Assembly: GCA_002842465.1 (NCBI GenBank)
Contig: PHDA01000033.1
Coordinates: forward strand, 1 to 43,281
Direction: 5' to 3'
Length of the DNA stretch: 43,281 bases
Origin: Bacteroidetes bacterium HGW-Bacteroidetes-7
GTDB lineage: Bacteria; Bacteroidota; Bacteroidia; Bacteroidales; UBA932
Below are positions 19,659 through 27,040 of this stretch, piece after piece. A program made the position numbers and the translations under genes. Under the pieces are notes generated by a model that was not told where the DNA came from, did not search any database, and worked only from the letters and a program-made list of their open reading frames with translations. Within the stretch, counting starts at the first letter, position 1. Every line of letters begins with the position of its first letter.

Positions 19659-19982
19659 CTATTTTTTTTCCTCTTTCTCAGGCGTAACCTCTTTAGCGGC
19701 GTAGCCAAGTTTATCAAGCGCTTTAATTAAATTTTCCTTATTTGTCTTATCAGAAGCGTACAGAAACCATACAGTCTGTTTTTCAAGGCTGATTCTTAGA
19801 TCTTTAACACCTTTTTCGTGAGGGAGTTTTGACTCAAGTTTCTTAACACAACTTGGACAGTCAACAGGAACAGAGAAGGTAACCTCTGCGTCATTGCTCT
19901 TCTTTTTTGTCTGTGCATCCACAGATGTAGAGAATAGCAGTAAAGATAGAATTGCGATTGCGATTAATTGAATTGTTTTCAT
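19659..19982 (-). CDS. Secreted heavy-metal-associated (HMA) domain protein, MerP-like
   Basis: The protein is 107 residues. A signal peptide (about 1-23, ending VDAQ) is followed by an HMA domain with the metal-binding motif VPVDCPSCVKKLESKLPH and a typical ferredoxin-like pattern ending KALDKLGYAAKEV. A lysine/glutamate-rich tail follows. The CxxC of this domain binds soft metals such as Cu(I). It lies 45 bases after a TonB-dependent receptor and touches the next gene with no gap. This suggests a periplasmic metal carrier working with the receptor. Which metal cannot be read. Confidence 0.85.
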   Translation of the reverse strand: MKTIQLIAIAILSLLLFSTSVDAQTKKKSNDAEVTFSVPVDCPSCVKKLESKLPHEKGVKDLRISLEKQTVWFLYASDKTNKENLIKALDKLGYAAKEVTPEKEEKK

Positions 19983-20027
19983 AGCATATATGATTTGTAA
20001 AAATATTAATTTTTTTTGAACCGGCCT

Positions 20028-22268
20028 CTATTTCCAGAGGGTATATCTAAGTCCGGCGTAAACTTTAAATCCCATAAGCGGGCCCCAAATTATGGATGAG
20101 TTAAATCCTGTCGAAAATGGATTTTCGGCGTTCAGAATAGCATGCTTCTGTCTGTAATTTGTAAGGTTCTCACCTCCAACATATACATCCAGATCTTTTA
20201 GTTTTCTGGTAACCTGAGCATAAAGCATTCCGTACACCGGAGAGTGCCCCCCTCCGTCTGCAAAATATGGCAGCCTTGAAGGTCCGTTCAGTTGGGCAGT
20301 CACATCAAATGTCCATTTGCTCATTCGGGTCGCATACTGAACATTAAATACGCCTTTGTATTTACTTGTGAGTGGTTTTTCTACAAGACCCTGTCCTTTG
20401 AGTGTAACCTTGGCATCGGTATATCTGAAAGTTGTAAGAATTGAGAGTCTCTCAATTGGCTCAAGATTTAGATCAACCTGATATGTGTTTGTAAATGACC
20501 TGCCATCAAGGTTGTAAATAGAAATTTTTGAAAGGTCATACTCCTGATCAACAATTACCTGTCTGTTGAAATCTGTTCTGAAATAGTCAAAACTCAAAGA
20601 GGCATCACTGTTGCCAAGTGGCATGTAACCTGTAAGATTTGCTCCGTATGTCCAGGCATCTTCAATATCAAGATTTTCAGGAATCTCTATTTTTCTACCG
20701 GTTGACAGAATGCCAAGATTGTCAGGAACTATTGTAGTAGATCTGTAACCTCTGCCTGCAAGAGCTCTAAAGATCAATTTTTCGTCAAATGCATACTTCA
20801 GATTAATCCTCGGGGCAAAGAGCCAGCCATGGATACTGTTGTTGTCAAGTCTTACACCTGCCACAACTGAGGCCTTCTCTCCATTGGTATATGTGTACTC
20901 ACCGTAGGCACCAATTGATTTCTCAATTCTGCCAGGGTAAAGATCCAGAGTTGCTGCAGTATTACCTGACCAAAACCAATCTTTAAGATGCTCATTATAA
21001 TTGTCATAAGTACCGCTAACACCCAGTGTGTATTTATGGTACTCACTCATCTCATTCTGAAAAATCAAATTCGCAAAGAGCGAATTCTGAAAACCATCAT
21101 AATCTTTACGTCCGAAAAAGGATTTTAATTCGTGGTATGAGTAGTCAACAACAGCTGCAATATTCTTTGCGTTATCTGCACTCAGCGGAAAGCCAATTTT
21201 AAAATAGCCGTTTAACGAGTTATTCTTAATTTTTGACCCCCAAATATCGGCATCTCTTTCGGTCTCTCTGTCAAAAGCTATTTGTCCGGCAATTCTGTCA
21301 TCTGTAAGGGCTTTTATGCCAAACCTTATTTGCATGCCGTTTTCAGCCAAATATAGCCATCTGTTGGATAGGTTGAACTGCATTGACTGAGGTTCATCTC
21401 TAAATCCGTCATGGTTCCCGTCGTGGTTAGCCGGGTCGGTAGAGAAGTGAGCTAAAGTTACCGTGCTCCATCTGTCATTCAGCTGTAACGACGAGGCAAT
21501 ATTTGCTTCGGTGCGTAGAGTGTTACTCAAAAAGAGGTTGACAAACAGCGGTTGCTCTGCAGTTGGTTTGCGGTGCTCAAGATTGATCTGACCGGTTATT
21601 GCCTCAACACCATTTATAACAGATGAGGGGCCCTTTGCAATCTGAATGCTCTCAAGCCACTGTCCCGGTACGTATGAAAGCCCGAATGGCGCTGAGATTC
21701 CTCTCATTACCGGCCGGTTTTCATCCAGCATCTGGGTATAAATACCTGAAAGACCAAGAAGTCTAATTTGTCTTGCTCCTGTAATTGCATCCGAATAACC
21801 AACAGTAACACTTGCTGAGTTTTCAAAACTCTCAGCAAGATTACAACAAGCCATTTTGCACAAACCGGCTGCCGATATCACCTCAGTTTTTACAGGTGCA
21901 ATTTTTGAAATGTAATTTCCCTGCTGCCTGGTAATAACTCTGGCCGCCTCAAGTTCGGCACTCTCACGAATCAAAAACTCTACCTTGTTATTCGATTTGT
22001 CAAGCGATACTGTATCTCTTGTATGGCCAATAAATGTTGCTATAAGAGTCAGTGTGTCGCTCCTTTTTCTGTCAAAAGAGAACTGACCCTTATCGTTTGA
22101 CTCAAGCGCAACTTTCCCTTCTACCCAGTAAATTGACGCATAAGGCATGGGTTCGGTTACTCCGTTATGCTTTCTTACATTTACAACCCCGTGAACTGTC
22201 TGGGCTGATAAAGTAAATGTAAGGAAAAGCGTAAATAGTATTAAAAAAAAGATTTTTTTAAATTTCAT
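20028..22268 (-). CDS. TonB-dependent outer-membrane receptor, probably metal-related
   Basis: The protein is 746 residues from the ATG at 22268, where the signal peptide starts (MKFKKIFFLILFTLFLTFT). The mature part opens with a carboxypeptidase-like domain (TVHGVVNVRKHNGVTEPMPY), then the plug (VTVGYSDAITGARQIRLLGL; SIQIAKGPSSVINGVEAITG) and a 22-strand-type barrel ending in GLRYTLWK. The plug contains LCKMACCNLAESFE, a CxxxCC group seen in Bacteroidota receptors that sit next to HMA genes. Not a SusC: it is too short and has no SusD partner. The neighbours (HMA protein, Cys/His-rich protein) suggest metal or metal-chelate uptake. Confidence 0.85.
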   Translation of the reverse strand: MKFKKIFFLILFTLFLTFTLSAQTVHGVVNVRKHNGVTEPMPYASIYWVEGKVALESNDKGQFSFDRKRSDTLTLIATFIGHTRDTVSLDKSNNKVEFLIRESAELEAARVITRQQGNYISKIAPVKTEVISAAGLCKMACCNLAESFENSASVTVGYSDAITGARQIRLLGLSGIYTQMLDENRPVMRGISAPFGLSYVPGQWLESIQIAKGPSSVINGVEAITGQINLEHRKPTAEQPLFVNLFLSNTLRTEANIASSLQLNDRWSTVTLAHFSTDPANHDGNHDGFRDEPQSMQFNLSNRWLYLAENGMQIRFGIKALTDDRIAGQIAFDRETERDADIWGSKIKNNSLNGYFKIGFPLSADNAKNIAAVVDYSYHELKSFFGRKDYDGFQNSLFANLIFQNEMSEYHKYTLGVSGTYDNYNEHLKDWFWSGNTAATLDLYPGRIEKSIGAYGEYTYTNGEKASVVAGVRLDNNSIHGWLFAPRINLKYAFDEKLIFRALAGRGYRSTTIVPDNLGILSTGRKIEIPENLDIEDAWTYGANLTGYMPLGNSDASLSFDYFRTDFNRQVIVDQEYDLSKISIYNLDGRSFTNTYQVDLNLEPIERLSILTTFRYTDAKVTLKGQGLVEKPLTSKYKGVFNVQYATRMSKWTFDVTAQLNGPSRLPYFADGGGHSPVYGMLYAQVTRKLKDLDVYVGGENLTNYRQKHAILNAENPFSTGFNSSIIWGPLMGFKVYAGLRYTLWK

Positions 22269-22307
22269 AATCTGTATCAATAAATAATCATAATAAAATA
22301 ATTTAGT

Positions 22308-22330
22308 AAAGAGGTGAAAATAAGCTCTTT
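22308..22330 (-). terminator. Weak hairpin between the Cys/His-rich gene and the TonB receptor
   Basis: The arms AAAGAG (22308-22313) and CTCTTT (22325-22330) surround 11 bases in an A/T-rich 77-base gap. The stem is short; it may be a partial terminator. Confidence 0.3.
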
Positions 22331-22345
22331 ATAAAATTTACTTTA

Positions 22346-22774
22346 CTATAATCTCCATTGAGAAAGATATGAGTTTGAAGATTTTGTCAGAATTACCGTT
22401 GACTCGTATAAGAGATTACGGTAGTCTATGATATTATTAGGAAGGTTATTGTCAATTTTACTTTCATTCAGCGGAATAAAAGTGAGTTTAATAACCTTTT
22501 CAGATATTTTTGAGCTCTCCTCCGAGACTCTTGAGACAAGATCAAGGTGGTGAATTTCAGTTTTGCAGCACTCCTTATCATGTTTATCGGCTGAACAACC
22601 GTCAGATTCACAACCGCAATGAGAATGAATCTCCTCACAGCCTTTGTCGCTTTTTATAACAAGAACGTCAATGGAATCTTCATGAGAGCACTTATGTATG
22701 CCAAACCCTGTGCTGGTAATCATATATACCGACAGGAGTAGAATTGCTAATGGATATTTAAGAAACTTAAGCAT
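22346..22774 (-). CDS. Small secreted Cys/His-rich protein (HYC_CC_PP-like)
   Basis: The protein is 142 residues from the ATG at 22774. A signal peptide (to about residue 25) is followed by HKCSHEDSIDVLVIKSDKGC and a dense cluster HSHCGCESDGCSADKHDKEC with CCKTEIHHLDL. The rest is plain and ends SNSYLSQWRL. The spacing of HKC near the N terminus, a CC pair and HH recalls the HYC_CC_PP family of Bacteroidota, though HYC is HKC here. Such a cluster should bind metal. It precedes the TonB receptor and HMA genes, so it probably belongs to the same metal response. Confidence 0.7.
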   Translation of the reverse strand: MLKFLKYPLAILLLSVYMITSTGFGIHKCSHEDSIDVLVIKSDKGCEEIHSHCGCESDGCSADKHDKECCKTEIHHLDLVSRVSEESSKISEKVIKLTFIPLNESKIDNNLPNNIIDYRNLLYESTVILTKSSNSYLSQWRL

Positions 22775-22780
22775 ACCGCG

Positions 22781-22788
22781 CAAATATA
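22781..22788 (-). promoter_or_regulatory. -7 promoter box just before the Cys/His-rich gene
   Basis: On the minus strand the sequence is GTTTTTTTGTATATTTGCGC, with a perfect TATATTTG -7 box. The ATG at 22774 is only six bases past the box, so the transcript would be leaderless or nearly so. The -33 element is T-rich but not a clear TTTG. Confidence 0.5.
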
Positions 22789-22803
22789 CAAAAAAACGGG
22801 TAG

Positions 22804-23175
22804 CTACTTAAAATCAACCAGGTTTTCGTCGAAAAACTTTGCGTATATAACAATAAAAGTCACAGTTCTTATGAAGCAAACAATTAAAAAACTGTACAAT
22901 AAACACTCCACACCAAACTCTCTGTTGGTACCACAATAAATAAGAAACATTATATTCAGAAAAATAATGTTAATAATCAACTCCCTTGAAATAGAGAGAG
23001 CTCCCAAAACTCCACGGTTAAACTGGTACAAATTGCTTATAAATATGTTATATAAACCACTATTGTTTTTCTTAATATTTCTATGCCAGTCCATTCTGTG
23101 AATAAGTGACGAAATCAGGCTTGTTGTAAGACCTGATAAAACGCCAACCAAAAGAATATAAAATATTGCATCCAT
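22804..23175 (-). CDS. Small membrane protein of unknown function, end of the peptide-export operon
   Basis: The protein is 123 residues, not recognised. It has hydrophobic segments at about 3-20 (FYILLVGVLSGLTTSLISSL), 64-82 (ELIINIIFLNIMFLIYC) and 90-112 (CLLYSFLIVCFIRTVTFIVI), with a basic loop (HRMDWHRNIKK) after the first. It lies 12 bases after the HlyD-type adaptor gene, so it is probably the last gene of the peptide-export operon. Possible roles include an immunity protein for the exported peptide or an exporter accessory; neither is shown by sequence. Confidence 0.7.
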   Translation of the reverse strand: MDAIFYILLVGVLSGLTTSLISSLIHRMDWHRNIKKNNSGLYNIFISNLYQFNRGVLGALSISRELIINIIFLNIMFLIYCGTNREFGVECLLYSFLIVCFIRTVTFIVIYAKFFDENLVDFK

Positions 23176-23187
23176 TTGTCACATTGT

Positions 23188-24477
23188 TTAAAAATGGTTT
23201 TTTAGCATGTGTTTCACAGGGTAGAAGACTCTTCTTAGAAGCGAAACATCATGTGTAATAATCTCACCTGTTCCATGCATCTCCTCACTAAATAGCAGAT
23301 CATGAGAATATGTGGTTTTAAGCCCGTCAGGAAAATCAACGCTAACTATGTACACCCTCTCTTTACCCAATGTTGCGGGCAATAATGAAATACCTTTCAC
23401 GGAAACAACAACCATTCCGTATTCCATATAGGGGTAACTATCAAGCTTTACATTAACCTTTTGACCCACCTTAACCTTACCTGCACCGGCAAGAGGAATG
23501 TATAGCTTCCCTGAGATGTTTTTGTCTCTTACAGGTAAAACCGTAAAGACAACCTCACCGGAAAGTACATTTTGATTCTCCTGCCAGTAGCTGGTAAATG
23601 AAACAGTCCCGTCAACAGGACTTACAAACAGATTCAGCTGCTCCCACTCTCTCACCTGAGAGAGTAAAATCTGAAGATCTGCCTCTACAGCCCTCTTAAG
23701 TCTGTTGACTCCCTCTTCCCTCACTATTTCAAGATCGAGTATTGTCTGCTCTCCCTTTAAAACATCTACACTTATCCTGCTCAGCTCCTCTTTTGAAACT
23801 TCGAATTGCTGACTGTAATAAAGGTAGTTGCTCCTGCTTTTGTCCAGATCCTGCTGAGCTATAGTCCTCTGCTCGAACAGCTGTTTGTCTCTAGCAAACT
23901 GCTGGCCGGCAATCTCAAATTGCTCTTTTGAATTCTGAACTTTCCGCTGGGAAATTTGCAGTTGACCTCTCTTTGTCTCTGTCTCTTCACGGACCGATGA
24001 TATCATCTTTCTGTGATAGTCTAAAACAAAAAAGGATCTATACTCCTTGATGCTTTTAACCAACTGGCTATATGCTGATTGCATTTCGCCAAGTATTAGT
24101 TTTTCGGGTAGTTGAGTGTCCGGATTAAGGTACGAAGTACAAACCTCCATCATTTTGAGATAGTCCTCATACAATCCCGGGTTCTCTAAAATCGCAATGA
24201 CGGCACCCCTCTCTACAGTATCTCCGTTTTTTACCAGCATGGTCTGGATTCTACCCGACCGCTTAGCAATAAGCTGAGCGGGAAGGTTTTCGGAGGTGAT
24301 AATGATGGGAGCCCTTATTATATCGGGATACCTGAAAACGGCAGAACCCAATATAATCAACAGCAAAACAAACAACATCAGAGTACTGCCTATCCGCACC
24401 ATCCATGAAGGTGGCTTGGAGAGTATATCGTTGACCTCATCCGATCGAATCTCTATCTCTCTCCTCTTCTTAGACAT
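23188..24477 (-). CDS. HlyD-family membrane-fusion adaptor for a C39 ABC exporter
   Basis: The protein is 429 residues from the ATG at 24477 (MSKKRREIEIRSDEVNDIL). Upstream in-frame starts would extend deep into the ABC gene. It has one N-terminal membrane anchor (about 28-48, IGSTLMLFVLLLIILGSAVF), a lipoyl/barrel-sandwich half (LIAKRSGRIQTMLVKNGDTV), a long coiled coil (about 140-270), then the second half (LNLFVSPVDGTVSFTSYW) and a beta-barrel domain. This is the architecture of periplasmic adaptors of type I peptide exporters. It overlaps the end of the ABC gene by 8 bases, indicating translational coupling. It would need an outer-membrane TolC. Confidence 0.92.
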   Translation of the reverse strand: MSKKRREIEIRSDEVNDILSKPPSWMVRIGSTLMLFVLLLIILGSAVFRYPDIIRAPIIITSENLPAQLIAKRSGRIQTMLVKNGDTVERGAVIAILENPGLYEDYLKMMEVCTSYLNPDTQLPEKLILGEMQSAYSQLVKSIKEYRSFFVLDYHRKMISSVREETETKRGQLQISQRKVQNSKEQFEIAGQQFARDKQLFEQRTIAQQDLDKSRSNYLYYSQQFEVSKEELSRISVDVLKGEQTILDLEIVREEGVNRLKRAVEADLQILLSQVREWEQLNLFVSPVDGTVSFTSYWQENQNVLSGEVVFTVLPVRDKNISGKLYIPLAGAGKVKVGQKVNVKLDSYPYMEYGMVVVSVKGISLLPATLGKERVYIVSVDFPDGLKTTYSHDLLFSEEMHGTGEIITHDVSLLRRVFYPVKHMLKNHF

Positions 24478-26671
24478 ACAACTGATTTTTAACAAGTTCA
24501 TAGTAAACATTACCATTTGCCACAAGGTCTTTATGGGTACCTTGTTCTACCAGAATGCCTTTGTCCAGTACGATAATGTTATCGGCATTTTTAACGGTGC
24601 TAAGTCTGTGCGCAACAACAACTACAGTCTTACCTTTGAAAAACTCGTCAAGGTTCTTCATGATCTCTCTTTCGTTTTTGGCGTCAAGAGCATTCGTGGC
24701 CTCGTCGAATATGATGAATTCAGGATCTTTGTAAACAGCTCTTGCTATGAGTATTCGCTGTTTTTGACCCTGACTGAGTCCCAGACCCTCCTGCCCGATT
24801 TTTGTATTATAGGCAAGCGGTAATGACTCAATAAAATCTCTTATGTTAGCAGTTTCAACTGCCTTAATTAATTTCTCTTTGTTTATATTATCCTCTCCCG
24901 GTGCAATGTTTTTTGCAATGGTATCTGAGAATATAAAACCATCCTGCATCACAACTCCGCAACGCTGTCTCCATTTACTCATACTTATTGATGAGAGACG
25001 ATGTTCGCCGTAGTAAATATCCCCGGCCACGGGTTTGTAAAATCCAAGCAAAAGCTTTACCAGTGTGGTTTTTCCGCTACCGCTCATACCCACTACAGCT
25101 GTGATTTTTCCACTTGGAATTGTGAGGTTTAAATTTCTTAAAACAAAAGGAGAGCCCGCCCCCTCATATCTGAATGAGAGGTTATCCATTGTGACAGGTT
25201 TGGATATGGGGATATCTGAAAGAAGTGACTGGTCGGGGCTCTCCTCGTCTTTTTTCTCATGTACCTCCGCAAGCCTCTCAAGACTCATCTTTGCATCCTG
25301 AGATGCCTGGATAAAGCTGATAATGTTTGCAAGAGGAGCGTTTAATTGTCCAATAATATACTGTACCGATAGCATCATACCCAAGGTGAGTTCACCATTG
25401 ATAACGGCTGTTGCTGCCAGTACTGTTATAAATATGTTTTTCAACTGGTTAATAAGGGTTCCACCTGCCTGCTGATATTGTCCCAAGGCAAGCCCCTTAA
25501 TGTTCAGTTTGAATAATCTGGCCTGAATATGTTCCCACTCCCACCTCTTCTGCTCTTCACAAGAGTTGAGTTTTATCTCCTGCATTCCTGTTATTAACTG
25601 TATAATCGAACTCTGGTTTGCAGCATTCTGCGTAAAAGTTCTGTTATCCAGCTCTCTTCTTCTCTTCATAAAGATTAGAACCCAGGCAACATAAAGCGCT
25701 GATGCAAGAATAAAAATGAGGAATATTTGAAAGTTGTAGTACAATAGTACCGTTCCGAAGATGAGTATATTGACTAAAGAGAAGAGAATACTTAATGAAG
25801 TACCTGTAAGAAAATTCTGAATTCGTTTGTGATCACCTATTCTTTGAAGAAGGTCTCCTGTCATTCTTGAGTCAAAGAAGCCGATAGGCAACTTCATCAG
25901 TTTTGTAAGAAAATCGGAGATAAGTGATATATTTATTCTTGTACCAAGGTGTAAAAGAATCCACCCACGTATGAAATCTACTGTTGCAGAGCTTATTGTA
26001 AGCATCATTTGAGCCAGCAAAACCAGCCAAATAAAGCTGATATCTCTGGTACCTATACCTATATCTACAATACTTTGTGTTAGAAAAGGAAAAAGCAGCT
26101 GTATTAAACTCCCCGCGAGGAGCCCTATAATAAGCTGTGTAATTATTTTTTTATGGGGTTTGAGATAAGATAGCAGAAATTTAAACCCTTTTGGGTCAAT
26201 TTTATCACCATCGTTCTCGTAAAATCTTGGAGTTGGCTCCAGAAAAAGGGCTATTCCCCTACCTTCGCCGCCAGATACCGTGCTAAACCACGATTTTTTA
26301 AACTCTTCGGCATTAAGTTTTACCTGTCCTGTTGCAGGATCAGCAATAAAGAGCTTTACATTATCTCCTTTTCCCTTTACGTCATATAAAACCACAAAAT
26401 GGTTTTGGTTCCAGTGGACTATTGCAGGCAGTGTGCCTTTGCATAACTCATCGAATGAGAGTCTGGCTCCGAGTGTCCTCAAACCAATGCTTTCTGCTCC
26501 CTTGCTTATTCCCAGCAAGTTAACACCCACTTTACCCTTCTCGCACCTCTCTCTCAGGGTCTCCATAGTATAATGACGGCCGTAATATTTTGCAACCATT
26601 CTAAGGGCTGCAGGGCCGCAATCAGTGGAGTCTATCTGAGAATAATATTTGAATGTTTTCAATTTGAGCAC
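24470..26671 (-). CDS. Peptidase-containing ABC exporter (PCAT, C39 protease) for double-glycine peptides
   Basis: The protein is 733 residues with three parts. The N-terminal C39 peptidase (1-130) carries Cys18 in DSTDCGPAALRM, His91 in WNQNHFVVL and Asp111 in ADPATG, the full catalytic set. The transmembrane domain (about 160-460) has six helices. The C-terminal ATPase has Walker A GMSGSGKTTLVKLLLG, a signature reading LSQGQKQR (not LSGGQ), Walker B FIIFDEATNAL and the H-loop VVVAHRLS. Such proteins cut leader peptides after Gly-Gly and export the rest. The chosen start is GTG at 26671. The substrate gene lies 121 bases upstream. Confidence 0.95.
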   Translation of the reverse strand: MLKLKTFKYYSQIDSTDCGPAALRMVAKYYGRHYTMETLRERCEKGKVGVNLLGISKGAESIGLRTLGARLSFDELCKGTLPAIVHWNQNHFVVLYDVKGKGDNVKLFIADPATGQVKLNAEEFKKSWFSTVSGGEGRGIALFLEPTPRFYENDGDKIDPKGFKFLLSYLKPHKKIITQLIIGLLAGSLIQLLFPFLTQSIVDIGIGTRDISFIWLVLLAQMMLTISSATVDFIRGWILLHLGTRINISLISDFLTKLMKLPIGFFDSRMTGDLLQRIGDHKRIQNFLTGTSLSILFSLVNILIFGTVLLYYNFQIFLIFILASALYVAWVLIFMKRRRELDNRTFTQNAANQSSIIQLITGMQEIKLNSCEEQKRWEWEHIQARLFKLNIKGLALGQYQQAGGTLINQLKNIFITVLAATAVINGELTLGMMLSVQYIIGQLNAPLANIISFIQASQDAKMSLERLAEVHEKKDEESPDQSLLSDIPISKPVTMDNLSFRYEGAGSPFVLRNLNLTIPSGKITAVVGMSGSGKTTLVKLLLGFYKPVAGDIYYGEHRLSSISMSKWRQRCGVVMQDGFIFSDTIAKNIAPGEDNINKEKLIKAVETANIRDFIESLPLAYNTKIGQEGLGLSQGQKQRILIARAVYKDPEFIIFDEATNALDAKNEREIMKNLDEFFKGKTVVVVAHRLSTVKNADNIIVLDKGILVEQGTHKDLVANGNVYYELVKNQLYV

Positions 26672-26698
26672 AGTTTAATTAAGTCAAGATGGTCCCAT

Positions 26699-26761
26699 AA
26701 ACATGTTATTTTTGCATGTTTCAACCTAAGCTTACAATCTGATTTTCAGCGTTTTGTAAGC
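26699..26761 (-). promoter_or_regulatory. Two hairpins between the leader-peptide gene and its exporter
   Basis: The first in transcription order has arms GCTTACAA (26730-26737) and TTGTAAGC (26754-26761), with an inner CTG/CAG pairing. The second has AAACATG (26699-26705) and CATGTTT (26715-26721). No T-run follows either, so they look more like processing or attenuation points than full terminators. They could give more peptide mRNA than exporter mRNA. Confidence 0.5.
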
Positions 26762-26792
26762 AAACTCAAGTTATTTCTGAAAAAAGGCTTAA

Positions 26793-26936
26793 TTAGTTGC
26801 CACCTTCGCTATCGTCATCTTCTTCAATAATGATGTAGATAACATTTCCATCTCTGTCTGTAATCTTTAATACTCTGTCACCGCCTACTACGTTGATCAT
26901 CTCTTGGTCGTTTAGTTTTTCAAATGTTGTTTCCAT
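26793..26936 (-). CDS. Double-glycine leader peptide, predicted substrate of the adjacent C39 exporter
   Basis: This is a 47-residue gene. The leader is METTFEKLNDQEMINVVGG, a close match to the GG-leader pattern LxxxE(L/M)xxVxGG. Cleavage after residue 19 would release a 28-residue product that begins DRVLKITDRDGNVIYI and ends in a strongly acidic tail with EEDDD and a final EGGN. The product has no cysteine, net negative charge, and a strand-turn-strand look around DRDGN. It therefore does not look like class II bacteriocins or bacteroidetocins. The start is preceded by an A-rich leader (ACAACAACTAAAACAAAAGA) rather than a Shine-Dalgarno site, as usual in this phylum. The C39 exporter and adaptor follow on the same strand; a two-component system lies divergent, 105 bases away. 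Confidence 0.88.
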   Translation of the reverse strand: METTFEKLNDQEMINVVGGDRVLKITDRDGNVIYIIIEEDDDSEGGN

Positions 26937-26993
26937 GACTCTTTTGTTTTAGTTGTTGTTGTTTTGCACTACAAATAAATTAATAATATTTGT

Positions 26994-27001
26994 TAGATTT
27001 G
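26994..27001 (+). promoter_or_regulatory. Candidate -7 promoter box for the kinase/regulator pair
   Basis: TAGATTTG followed by CACA matches TAnnTTTG and lies 39 bases before the ATG at 27041. A TTTG exists upstream but at 27 bases, too far, so a regulator may be needed. It would also place an alternative TTG start at 26990 upstream of the transcript. On the opposite strand TTTATTTG (26979-26972) is a one-mismatch box for the peptide gene. Confidence 0.45.
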
Positions 27002-27040
27002 CACACAGAACGCTTACAGAATGCTGACAATTTGCTGAAA

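Noticed and set aside
20028..22268. SusC-type glycan receptor linked to the GH9 enzyme
   Set aside because: It is about 250 residues too short, no SusD follows, and the plug cysteines and HMA neighbour point to metals.
24296..24823. 175-codon plus-strand frame antisense to the HlyD/ABC junction
   Set aside because: Both strands overlap well-supported genes with catalytic motifs; the antisense product has no recognisable features.
26937..27040. A second leader peptide in the divergent gap
   Set aside because: The only ATG frames there end within a few codons.
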